A stretch of 45,405 nt of DNA. Origin: Acidobacteriota bacterium. Lineage in GTDB: Bacteria > Acidobacteriota > Vicinamibacteria > Marinacidobacterales > Marinacidobacteraceae. Positions within the stretch are counted from its first letter, which is position 1, and the number at the start of each line of letters is the position of its first letter. This document shows positions 9,437-17,582 of this stretch, piece after piece. Below the pieces are notes generated by a model that made no database searches, had not been told where the DNA came from, and saw nothing but the letters and a program-made list of their open reading frames with translations. The position numbers and the translations under genes are program-made. The stretch lies in contig VXWI01000053.1 of the NCBI GenBank assembly GCA_009835985.1, forward strand, positions 1-45,405, in the 5' to 3' direction.

Positions 9437-10532
9437 ACCGGCGTCCGCCGGCAGACGGAGGATGACGGGCCGGCTGCACGTTCCGCTCGCGGCGGCACTG
9501 CTGTTCGGCGCCGTGGAAACAGCGGCGCAGCCGCCCGGACGACCGGCCACCGCGGGGGATTTCCTGGTGCTCGACGAGGACGGCAGCCCCGTGTCCGGCC
9601 TGACCGCCACCGACTTCGCGGTCGCTAGCCGGGGCCGCACCTACCGGGTACAGACCGCCGAGGAACGCCGGGCCGGTGAGGCGCCGCGGCGGTTCGTCTT
9701 CGTGTTCAACCGGCGTGGTGCGGAGGCCGCACAACTCAACCGGGCCCTCCGGGGACTCGAGTCCTTCATCGAGGAGCGAGTGCTCGACGAGGACCAGTCC
9801 CTCTTCGCGGACCTCGGGGAAACGCTCCGCATCGGCCGCGCGTTCGGGCCGGGAGAATCCGTGGCGCTGGGAGGACTGCGAACCATTCCCGCGATGGGAT
9901 TCGGCAGCCCCGCCGGTGTGACGGACGACGCCGCCGCGGCGGCAGAGTTGCTGGTGTTGGTCGCGGAGCGTCTGGCTGCGACTCCCGGACCCAAGATCGT
10001 TGTGCTGTTCTCGAAGAGCGTCAGCAGTTTTTCGTACGAGTCGGAACAGCCAGGCGTGTTCAGGACTTCCAATGTAACGATGATCCGCCCTGGCGCGCGG
10101 GGCGAGACGGACGCCGGACTCGCCTCGATCACGCACCGGCTCGCCGAAGCGCAGGCGACCGTCCACGTCCTCCACCTCGAGGGGGTCCGGGAGTACGACG
10201 AGCACATCCTGACTGCCGAACGCGACGAGTCGAACCCGTTCCGAGCCTTTTCCTCTACCTCCTTCGAGGGCCGTTTCCGAACCGTCTCGCCCCGCAGCGG
10301 GGACGACATCCTTTCCGGCCTGGCTGCTGCGACCGGCGGGCTCTACACCGCGCGCACCACCGGGTTCCGGAGGCCGCTCGACCGCATCGAAGCCCGCCAT
10401 CGGGTCTGGTACCAGTTGACGGTTGTTGGAGAAACGGGAGCTGGCGAGAGAGAATCCGGAGTCCTGCAGGTCCGGGTTCCGGGATGCAGCGGCTGCACCG
10501 TGCTGCCGGCGCCAAGCCCCGCCCCGGAATAG
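9420..10532 (+). CDS. VWFA-related exported protein 2
   Basis: A 370-residue paralogue of the genes on either side. The ATG at 9420 overlaps the previous gene by 17 bases; an ATG at 9462 would give a tidier signal peptide (MTGRLHVPLAAALLFGA) but its GGAGG abuts the start codon, so the choice is open. The order is signal sequence, the DEDGSPVSGLTATDF module at about residues 52-66, then a VWA-like domain in which the MIDAS position again reads N97-R-R-G-A101 and the later strand GPKIVVLFSKS. It ends soon after the VWA fold with VPGCSGC. The overlap with its neighbour and the shared strand imply one transcript. Partner and role are unknown. Confidence 0.82.
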   Translation: MWSRSEPASAGRRRMTGRLHVPLAAALLFGAVETAAQPPGRPATAGDFLVLDEDGSPVSGLTATDFAVASRGRTYRVQTAEERRAGEAPRRFVFVFNRRGAEAAQLNRALRGLESFIEERVLDEDQSLFADLGETLRIGRAFGPGESVALGGLRTIPAMGFGSPAGVTDDAAAAAELLVLVAERLAATPGPKIVVLFSKSVSSFSYESEQPGVFRTSNVTMIRPGARGETDAGLASITHRLAEAQATVHVLHLEGVREYDEHILTAERDESNPFRAFSSTSFEGRFRTVSPRSGDDILSGLAAATGGLYTARTTGFRRPLDRIEARHRVWYQLTVVGETGAGERESGVLQVRVPGCSGCTVLPAPSPAPE

Positions 10533-10551
10533 GACCGCGGGCCCACCGTCC

Positions 10552-12492
10552 ATGTTCCGGAACCCGGCACAGATGCTCCGAGGGAAGCGACTCGCCTGCG
10601 GGCTGATCGTCCTCGCGACCGTCTTCGCGGCAACCGTCGTCGCGGGTCAGACCTTTCGGTTCCGGGCCGCCGCCACCCGGGTCATCGTGGACGTGCTGGT
10701 GCTCGACGGCGACGGAAACCCCGTTCCCGGTCTGAGCCCTGGGGATTTCGAGCTGTTCGAGGACGGAGAGGAGCAGCGCGTAGCGAGCCTCGACGTCGTG
10801 GACTGGGAACGCTACGAACTCGGGGAGGCGGTCCCGGACGACGTCCCGCCCCTGGCGCCGGAACTCGAGGCGGCCGACGCCGGCAACGCGTCGCCCCGCC
10901 GGTTCGTGATCGTCTTCAATCGTCGCGGCGCCGACCCCGTGAACCTGCGGCGCGCCAAGCGGGGCCTCGAGGAATTCGTGTCCCAGCACATGGTGGACGG
11001 CGACGAAACCATGATTCTGGAGTTCGCGCACACCGTCCGGGTTCTCCAGGAGTTCTATTCCGGAAAGGAAGCGACGCTGGCCAACGTGCGGCGGATCGTG
11101 CCGGGCACCTACCAGAGCCCTGTCGGTCCCGAAATCGACGCCCGCGACTCGTTCCGCATGCTCTTCGCGCTCGCGGAAGCGCTCGAGAGGGTGGAAGGCC
11201 GCAAGATCGTGGTGTTCCTGTCCATGGACCTCCAGACCTTTGCGGATCCACGCCAGGTCGTCGGCGAGATCGCCGGAACCGAGGTGGATGAGTTCCCGGG
11301 ACGGCGCGCCCTCGACGAAACGAACTCGCTCCGGGATGCGATCCTCCAGTTGAACCACGCCAATGCGACGCTCTACGCGGTGAACCTCGCGGGGGTGTAC
11401 GGCTTCGAAAACAACATCCTGAATCCTGCGCTGAACGCCTTCGACGTGATGGGGAATCCCCTGCCGGTCGAGCCGGACGACCACCCCTTGACGCGCATGG
11501 ATGCGGCCGCCAACGTCCCGATGGAGGGCGGCACCGCCTCACTCGCGGTGGCGACCGGAGGGACCTACTTCCCGAACCAGACCAACTTCGCGGTCGCGCT
11601 GAACCGCATCGGCATCCAGAACCAGCTCTACTACCTCCTGTCGTTCTCACCGACGAAGACGGAACTGGACGGGGAGTACCGCCAGATCGAAGTGCGCGTG
11701 CGGGACCGGCCCGACCTCCGGGTCATCGCCCGGCCGGGCTACTTCGCCCGGCGCCGTGGCGACGTGATCGAGGCCGCCGCCCGCGGCGACTACGACTACG
11801 CCTTCCCGGAGGATCTGAACACCTACGCCTACCTGCTGAACCCCACTCCGCACGGCGCCTTCGGGGTGCTCGCCGCCGCACTGCCGGAGTCGTACCTGGA
11901 GGAGCCCGCCGAGGTGCGGCTCCGCGTGGTGGGGCCCGGCGGGGCGGTCCTGAGCGAGGCGGCCGGACCGGTGGACATCCGGCGTTTCTGGGTTTCAACG
12001 CCCGCGGAGTTGCCGTCCGGAGAACACCGGCTCGAGCTGGTGGTGGAGCGGGGGGGAGAAAGGGTGCATGCGGGGTCGTCCGCGTTGACCATCCCCGCCG
12101 GATTCGGAGAGACCTTCTCGCTCTCGAGCGTCTTTCCTTTCGTCGCCGAGGCCCACGCACCGGAAGCGGTCGGCCCACCGGTGAGGCCCGTCGCCACATT
12201 TGCGCAGGCCGAGGACGCCCGGGTGGCCTTCTTCATCTTCCCGGGGCACGAGAATCCGGTCTCCCAGGTGCGGGTGGCCTACGAGATCCGGAACGCCATC
12301 GGCGACATTGCCGTTGAGGCCGAGCGGCCAGGGCGCTTCGATCTCGATCCGAGTCGTCGTGGAGGCACGCCAATCATGCTGTCGCTCCAGACCGGGCCGC
12401 TCCGGGCCGGGAGATACACCGTCGTGGTCCGGGTCAGCGACGACAGCCGCAATCGCTCGGCAGTCGGAGAACTCCCCTTCCTGATTCGCTGA
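10552..12492 (+). CDS. VWFA-related exported protein 3, with extra C-terminal domain
   Basis: A 646-residue protein from the ATG at 10552, 19 bases after its paralogue; ATG 10573 is an alternative. Signal peptide about residues 12-33, then the LDGDGNPVPGLSPGDFELFEDG module and a VWA-like domain to about residue 400 with N123-R-R-G-A127 in place of the MIDAS DxSxS. The closing segment VRVRDRPDLRVIARPGYF is shared with the first paralogue (VRVRNRPDLRVVVRPGHV). An extra 230 or so residues follow, rich in beta-strand patterns (EVRLRVVGPGGAVLS, RYTVVVRVSDDS), probably Ig-like or sandwich folds. It is the largest of the three and the only one with this tail. A function cannot be assigned. Confidence 0.85.
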   Translation: MFRNPAQMLRGKRLACGLIVLATVFAATVVAGQTFRFRAAATRVIVDVLVLDGDGNPVPGLSPGDFELFEDGEEQRVASLDVVDWERYELGEAVPDDVPPLAPELEAADAGNASPRRFVIVFNRRGADPVNLRRAKRGLEEFVSQHMVDGDETMILEFAHTVRVLQEFYSGKEATLANVRRIVPGTYQSPVGPEIDARDSFRMLFALAEALERVEGRKIVVFLSMDLQTFADPRQVVGEIAGTEVDEFPGRRALDETNSLRDAILQLNHANATLYAVNLAGVYGFENNILNPALNAFDVMGNPLPVEPDDHPLTRMDAAANVPMEGGTASLAVATGGTYFPNQTNFAVALNRIGIQNQLYYLLSFSPTKTELDGEYRQIEVRVRDRPDLRVIARPGYFARRRGDVIEAAARGDYDYAFPEDLNTYAYLLNPTPHGAFGVLAAALPESYLEEPAEVRLRVVGPGGAVLSEAAGPVDIRRFWVSTPAELPSGEHRLELVVERGGERVHAGSSALTIPAGFGETFSLSSVFPFVAEAHAPEAVGPPVRPVATFAQAEDARVAFFIFPGHENPVSQVRVAYEIRNAIGDIAVEAERPGRFDLDPSRRGGTPIMLSLQTGPLRAGRYTVVVRVSDDSRNRSAVGELPFLIR

Positions 12493-12553
12493 CCGGCGCG
12501 CGCACGGGGCCGCTCGGCGAATCCGTCGAGCCGTCGCGCTAACTTGCCGGCGG

Positions 12554-13345
12554 ATGTCCATGCTGCTCCAGTCGGTCAGACGCGCTTCCCTCCCTGGAAC
12601 GTTCGCCTGTATCGTCCTCGCCTCGTTCGCGCCGGCCTGCGGATCCGACGCCCCCTCCACACCGGCGCCAGCACCTCCACCGGCGCCCCCCGCACCGGCT
12701 CCGGCTCCGCCGCCGGAGCCGATGCCCGCGCCCGAACCCGAGTGCCCGGACTCAGCGACCTACACAGTGACTTTCCGGGCCGTCTGGAATGCGTCCTCGC
12801 ATGGCGACCAGCCGCCCTTCCCGACGGGAGCGCACTTTTCCCGCGTGGTCGGGGCAGCTCATGCGCCGGGGGTATCGTTCTGGAGTTCAGGCGGGATCGC
12901 TACTCCGGGCATCGAGAGCATGGCCGAAACCGGCAGCGTGTCGTCACTCTGCCGGGAAATCGACGAGGAAGCGGGCCGCGGTGGGAGCACCACCTGCGTG
13001 AGAGGCTCGCAGTCTTCCTTCCCGTCACCGGGATCGGTCTCGCTGTCCTTCGAGGCGACGGACGAACGCCCGCTGGTGACGCTGGTCTCGATGATCGCGC
13101 CCAGCCCCGACTGGTTCGTCGGAGTGAGCGGGATGCCCCTGATGGAAGACGGTTGCTGGCAGGAACGGATCGAGGTGGCACTGGTCGGCTACGACTCGGG
13201 GACTGACAGCGGGGCGACGTTCACCGCCCGGAACGCCGATGTGACTCCCCATGAACCGATCGGCCTCATTCAGGAGCTGCCCGCGGACGTGCGGGAGGAA
13301 CCGTTCGCGGAGCTGACGTTGTCCCTCGTCGAAGAGCCCGGATAG
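12554..13345 (+). CDS. Spondin-domain lipoprotein
   Basis: A 263-residue protein with a lipoprotein-like signal (FACIVLASFAPAC) followed by a Pro/Ala-rich linker (residues about 36-62), then a Spondin_N domain. Recognisable family features are YTVTFRAVWN at the first strand, PFPTGAHFSRVVGAAH, WSSGGIATPGIESMAETG, the signature MIAPSPDWFVGVSGM, and YDSGTDSGATF near the end. In animals the domain is extracellular and matrix-associated; bacterial homologues are known but uncharacterised. The protein probably sits at the outer membrane with the domain held off the surface by the linker. It lies 61 bases after the VWFA trio on the same strand and may share its transcript. Confidence 0.85.
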   Translation: MSMLLQSVRRASLPGTFACIVLASFAPACGSDAPSTPAPAPPPAPPAPAPAPPPEPMPAPEPECPDSATYTVTFRAVWNASSHGDQPPFPTGAHFSRVVGAAHAPGVSFWSSGGIATPGIESMAETGSVSSLCREIDEEAGRGGSTTCVRGSQSSFPSPGSVSLSFEATDERPLVTLVSMIAPSPDWFVGVSGMPLMEDGCWQERIEVALVGYDSGTDSGATFTARNADVTPHEPIGLIQELPADVREEPFAELTLSLVEEPG

Positions 13346-13367
13346 GTCCGCCCGGGTCGCTCGACGG

Positions 13368-14381
13368 TTACGCCGATTCCGTAGAGAACCCGTGACCCAG
13401 GCGGTCGCGGGGATCCAGCGGGAACTGGTGGAACCCCGTGACGTGCGCGGAACCCTTGATCTCCGGCACGATCGCGTGCCGGTCGCCAACCCGGGTTTCC
13501 CCGAGCATCCGGGCCACGAACATCCCGCCGGTGACGCTCTCGATCCGCACCGAGCGGTCCGGGCCCAGCTCCCCTTTCCGGTGCAGCACCGCCAGGCGGG
13601 CGCAGTTGCCGGTGCCGCCGGGCGAGCGGTCGAACTGGCGCGGTCCGAAGACGTGCACGTTCCGATAGGTTGCCGCGGGATCCTCGGGGCGCGCCAGTAC
13701 GGTGGCGATGTTGATGTGGTTGCTGCCAGGGATCTCCGGGTGGCGGACCGGCAGGGTCCGGTTCGCGGCTTCCCGCACCCGCATTCCCAGATCCACGACC
13801 TCGCGGATGTTCCGGAGTGAGACCTCGAGTCCCAGCTCGCCGGCGTCCACATAGACGAACCAGTTGCCACCGTAAGCGACGTCCACCTTCAGATCGCCGA
13901 ACCCGGGCACCGGCAGCGAGGCGTTCAGGTGCGCCGCGAACGAGGGGACCCCCCGGAAAGTGACCGAGACGGCCCGCCCGTCTTCGACCGCCACGACGGA
14001 CTCGACGGGTCCGGCCGGGGTCTCGAACCGGATGCGGCGGCGCGGGCCCTCACCGGGAGCCATCCCCAGTTCGACGAGCGCCGTCGAAACCCCGATGGTC
14101 GCGTGACCGCACATGTCCTGGTAGCCGCCGTTGTCCATGAAGAACATGCCGAACTCGGCGTCCGGACCCGCCGGTTCGGTCAGCACGCACCCGAACATGT
14201 CCTTGTGTCCGCGGGGCTCCGAGACGAGCGCGGTGCGCAGATGGTCGAGGTGGCGCCGGAAGGAGTCCCGCTTCGCGGAAACCGAGTCGCCGGCCAGGTG
14301 GCCGACCCCGCCGGTGATGATCCGGGTGGGTTCTCCCTCGGTATGAGTATCGACAGCGTTCAGCCAACGGGACGCTTGCAC
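13368..14381 (-). CDS. Proline racemase superfamily enzyme with altered second active-site motif
   Basis: A 337-residue cytosolic enzyme of the family containing proline racemase, 4-hydroxyproline 2-epimerase and trans-3-hydroxyproline dehydratase. The first catalytic Cys is present at residue 91 in DMCGHATIG. The second, normally SPCGTG, reads D251-R-S-P-G255-G-T-G, so the usual Cys (or Thr of the dehydratases) is Gly; a Cys lies five residues on (260). Two-base racemisation therefore looks unlikely and the reaction is uncertain. The GTG start at 14381 follows the transporter stop by one base and has GGAGG just upstream, so the two are translationally coupled. The context suggests catabolism or epimerisation of an imported small molecule. 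Confidence 0.85.
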   Translation of the reverse strand: MQASRWLNAVDTHTEGEPTRIITGGVGHLAGDSVSAKRDSFRRHLDHLRTALVSEPRGHKDMFGCVLTEPAGPDAEFGMFFMDNGGYQDMCGHATIGVSTALVELGMAPGEGPRRRIRFETPAGPVESVVAVEDGRAVSVTFRGVPSFAAHLNASLPVPGFGDLKVDVAYGGNWFVYVDAGELGLEVSLRNIREVVDLGMRVREAANRTLPVRHPEIPGSNHINIATVLARPEDPAATYRNVHVFGPRQFDRSPGGTGNCARLAVLHRKGELGPDRSVRIESVTGGMFVARMLGETRVGDRHAIVPEIKGSAHVTGFHQFPLDPRDRLGHGFSTESA

Positions 14382-14382
14382 C

Positions 14383-15651
14383 TCAGTCCTCCAGATCCGT
14401 CGCGGCGCGCAGCGGCCGATGGCGCCAGAGCAGAGCGTTCAGGACGGTCGCCACCGAAGCCATCGCCACGATGATGCCAAACGCGCCGTCCCAGCCATAG
14501 GCATCGATCAGATACCCCATCCCGACGCCCGCGAAGATGGCGCCCGCCGCCCCGATCCCGTCCACGATCCCTGACGCCGAGGCCGAGGCCTCCTTCCCCC
14601 CGAAGTCCATAACCATGGCTCCCGACATCAGCGAATACGGACCGTAGAGTGTGAAGCCCACAAGTCCGAGGGCGGCCGCGAGCCAGGGCCCCTCGGCGAC
14701 TGGCAGGCGGCTGAAGACGTAGATGGAAAACGTCAGCACCGCGCACATGACGGCAAGCACCGGCCCCCGGCGCGCGCCCAGCCGGTCCGAGACCCACCCC
14801 GCCGTGATCGATCCGGCCGAACCGAGCAGCGGGAAAAGGGCGGACGTCGCGGCCGCCGCACCGATCCCGGCGCCGGCCTGGACCAGGTAGTCCACGGACC
14901 AGCCCCAGAAGCTGTAGCGCACGACCGAAAGGAGGACGTAGCTCGCGCACAGGATCCAGAAGGCGGGGCTCCGAAGCATCCGGCGGCGCGACCGGCTCCG
15001 TTCCGCCCCTGGAGGCGCCCCTTCGGGCTGCGCCTCCCGCGGGCCGGCGGGATGGATCGCCGGCGGCGGCTCGGGTTTGATGAGACGGTAGAGCGCCAGG
15101 CCGAACAGGGCGAGCAGCGAGGCGTGCGCCCAGAAGAGTCCCGACCATCCCAGGGCCACGATCAACACCGCCGCCGAGGCGCGGGCGAGGAAGTCGCCGA
15201 GCTGGTAGCTGATGGACATGAAGCCCATCACGCGGCCGCTCTCCCGGCTGGGGTACCAGCGCGCCATGATCGGCATGACCGCGAGCCAGCCCATCGTCTG
15301 GAAATAGGCGTTGACCCCCCAGATCGCGACGAAAAGGAAGAGCTCCCGGCCGAAACCGAAGGCCGCGTTCATCAGGACGGACCCGAACAACCCGATGAAG
15401 AACATCGCCTTGCCGCCGATCCGGTCGCCCAGGAAACCGTTCACGAGCTTCGAGGCCGCGTACACCGCGAAGTACACCGAGAGGATCAGCCCGGTCTGGG
15501 TGTTCGAGTAGTCGAAGGCCTCGCCGATGAGCGGCAGCGCCACCGGAACGGTGACCCGCCCGAGGTAGTAGCCCGCGTAGCCGGCGAACAAGAGGACGGT
15601 CAGGAGGAGGCGATGCCGGCGGAAAACGCGGAGCGATCCTTCGTCAGGCAT
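14383..15651 (-). CDS. MFS transporter, organophosphate antiporter (OPA)-like
   Basis: A 422-residue inner-membrane protein with about 12 hydrophobic segments in two halves and a Pro-rich charged central loop near residues 190-220. The N-terminal GYAGYYLGRVTVPVALP, the GFLGDRIGGK loop after helix 2 and MARWYPSRESGRVMGF match the OPA branch of the major facilitator family (GlpT/UhpT relatives), which exchange organic anions or phosphorylated solutes. Many distant members carry non-phosphorylated acids, so the substrate is not determined. It is the first gene of a two-gene unit with the racemase-like enzyme and presumably delivers that enzyme's substrate or a precursor. Confidence 0.85.
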   Translation of the reverse strand: MPDEGSLRVFRRHRLLLTVLLFAGYAGYYLGRVTVPVALPLIGEAFDYSNTQTGLILSVYFAVYAASKLVNGFLGDRIGGKAMFFIGLFGSVLMNAAFGFGRELFLFVAIWGVNAYFQTMGWLAVMPIMARWYPSRESGRVMGFMSISYQLGDFLARASAAVLIVALGWSGLFWAHASLLALFGLALYRLIKPEPPPAIHPAGPREAQPEGAPPGAERSRSRRRMLRSPAFWILCASYVLLSVVRYSFWGWSVDYLVQAGAGIGAAAATSALFPLLGSAGSITAGWVSDRLGARRGPVLAVMCAVLTFSIYVFSRLPVAEGPWLAAALGLVGFTLYGPYSLMSGAMVMDFGGKEASASASGIVDGIGAAGAIFAGVGMGYLIDAYGWDGAFGIIVAMASVATVLNALLWRHRPLRAATDLED

Positions 15652-15745
15652 GTTTCCGGTTCGACTTCCTCGCGAGCCGCGTCTTCAGACCGGCCGGCGG
15701 CCTCTTCTGGTACTCCGGAAACCTCTCGGATTTCCGAGCGGCGGG

Positions 15746-17458
15746 TCACCAGCCGGCGGCGGCTCCTTCGCGGCGGTGATCAGGCCCCCCGGAAAGCACC
15801 CCGGACCCGGGATAGATCTTGATCGCGTTCAGCATCCCGATGCGGTTCGGAGGCTCCCGGAGCCGATGCCCCTTCGCGTTCAGGGCCTCCCGGACCTCGC
15901 CCCCGAAGTCCTTCTCGAGCACGAGGTCGGTCCCCTCCATGTAGGGGATCGAGTTCGCCAGGTAGCGCACCACGAACCTCGGAGCGGTCACCGCGGCGGG
16001 GGCGTCCATTTCGTAGTCGAGGGCCCGCACCAGAACCTGCAGGATGGTCTGGGGAATCGTCCAGCCGCCCGCCGACCCGAGCGCGAAGTAGGGCTTGTCG
16101 TAGCGGGTCACGATCGTGGGACTCATCACGAAGCGAGGCCGCTGCCCGCCCTCGATGACGTTGACGTCGTCAGCATCGAGGCTGAAGTAGGACATGCCGT
16201 TGTTGAAGATGACGCCCGTCTCGGGGACCACGACGCCGGCCGGGAGCATGAGTGTCTGGGTGATGGTCACCACGTTGTGGTCCTTGTCCACCACCGTGTG
16301 GTGCGTCGTGTGCTCCACCGCGGCGGGCACGCCGCCCTCGGGCCGGACCGCCGCGTGGTACTGCGCCCGCGAGAGGTCGATGCGCTCCGCCTGCTGCGCA
16401 GCGTACTCCTTGGAAAGCAGCCGTTCGAGCGGGATGTCGGCGTAGTCCTTGCCGGTGTTGTATGCGTCCTCGTCCACGAAGGCGAGCTTCATCGCCTCGG
16501 CGACCAGGTGGATGAACTCTTCGGAGTTGTGCTCGAGCGCCCCCACGTCGAACTGCTCGAGGATGTTGAGCGTCTGCAGCACGGTCAGCCCCGAACCGCC
16601 CGGCGGCTGGCTGTACACGGTGTAGCCCCGGTAGGTCGTCGAGAGCGGTTCGCCCCAGCGGGCCCGGTAGTTCGCGAAGTCCTCGACGGTGAGGATCCCG
16701 CCGTTCGTCCCGAAGAAGTCCACGACCGTTTCCGCGAGCGCGCCGCCGTAGAACACCTCTGGCCCTCCCTCGGCGACCTTGCGGAACGTGTTCGCGAGGT
16801 CCGGCTGCTTCAACACCTCGCCCACCGGCCAGGGATTGCCGCCCTTGAAGAAGATGCTCGCCCCGTACGGATAGCGGGCCACGTCGGCGCCGAAACCGCT
16901 GCTGCCGAAGGGACCGTGGACCGCCGGCGAAACGGCAAATCCGTTCTCGGCGTACTCGATGGCCGGCGCCAGGACCTCGGGCCACGACTTGGAGCCGTAC
17001 TCCGTGAGAAGCGCCGCCCAACCGGCCAGGTTGCCGGGGACGAGGGGCGCCATGAAGCTGTCCCGCGCGGGGTGGGTCCGGTCCCAGAGGCGGCTTCCTG
17101 CCGTGAACGCTGCGGGGTCCGCTGCGGCCGGCGCGGCGCCGATGAAGTCGAGGGAGCGGATCGCCCCGGTTTCGGCGTCGTGGATCAGGGCGTAACCGCC
17201 GACACCCCCGAGGCCGGACATCAGGGGCTCGACGACCGCGAGCACCGCGGCGCTCGCGACTGCGGCGTCAAAGGCGTTGCCACCGGCCTGGAGCATGCGC
17301 AAACCAGCCTGCGCCGCGAGCGGATGGGAGGTCACCACCATCCCGTTGACACTCATCCCGGCGCCCTCGGCTGGGTCGCGGAGTGAAGGCGCGACGAGCA
17401 GTGGCAGACCCAGCAGGGGGCCCGCCCACAAGAGGGAAATTCGCCGTGTTCCGCGCAT
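15746..17458 (-). CDS. ggt: Gamma-glutamyltransferase
   Basis: GGT cleaves the gamma-glutamyl bond of glutathione and related compounds in the periplasm, transferring or hydrolysing the glutamyl group. The ATG at 17458 is chosen over one at 17482 because AAGGAG lies eight bases upstream; this gives 570 residues. A signal sequence (LLWAGPLLGLPLLVAP) is followed by the large-subunit motif AGGNAFDAAVASAAVLAVVEP and, at residue 384, the autoprocessing Thr in T384-T-H-H-T-V-V-D that becomes the catalytic N-terminus of the small subunit. MSPTI and GSAGG match the glutamate-binding region of the small subunit. It lies upstream of the MFS/racemase pair on the same strand with a 94-base gap and could be cotranscribed. 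Confidence 0.92.
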   Translation of the reverse strand: MRGTRRISLLWAGPLLGLPLLVAPSLRDPAEGAGMSVNGMVVTSHPLAAQAGLRMLQAGGNAFDAAVASAAVLAVVEPLMSGLGGVGGYALIHDAETGAIRSLDFIGAAPAAADPAAFTAGSRLWDRTHPARDSFMAPLVPGNLAGWAALLTEYGSKSWPEVLAPAIEYAENGFAVSPAVHGPFGSSGFGADVARYPYGASIFFKGGNPWPVGEVLKQPDLANTFRKVAEGGPEVFYGGALAETVVDFFGTNGGILTVEDFANYRARWGEPLSTTYRGYTVYSQPPGGSGLTVLQTLNILEQFDVGALEHNSEEFIHLVAEAMKLAFVDEDAYNTGKDYADIPLERLLSKEYAAQQAERIDLSRAQYHAAVRPEGGVPAAVEHTTHHTVVDKDHNVVTITQTLMLPAGVVVPETGVIFNNGMSYFSLDADDVNVIEGGQRPRFVMSPTIVTRYDKPYFALGSAGGWTIPQTILQVLVRALDYEMDAPAAVTAPRFVVRYLANSIPYMEGTDLVLEKDFGGEVREALNAKGHRLREPPNRIGMLNAIKIYPGSGVLSGGPDHRREGAAAGW

Positions 17459-17582
17459 CTTTCGGACTCCTTCGCCGCACACTCACGGACGGCAGTCTGT
17501 TCAGTACACTAGCCACTGTCTTGGGGGGAAGGGAAGTCCGGATTCCGGCTGACTCCAGCCGTCCCCCAGGCCAGGATCCGCC
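17459..17582. promoter_or_regulatory. Divergent intergenic region, ggt / sterol methyltransferase
   Basis: A 124-base gap between divergently transcribed genes, so it must hold both promoters unless transcripts enter from further out. I see an AT-richer patch around TTCAGTACACTAG at about 17499-17511 but no convincing paired -35/-10 hexamers and no clear operator palindrome. Confidence 0.3.

Noticed and set aside
8276-10532. The first two VWFA genes as one frameshifted gene
   Set aside because: Each has its own signal sequence and full copy of the N-terminal module and VWA fold; a 17-base overlap fits ordinary coupling.
15650-17386. 578-codon open frame on + opposite ggt
   Set aside because: Antisense shadow; ggt on the other strand has all its catalytic motifs.
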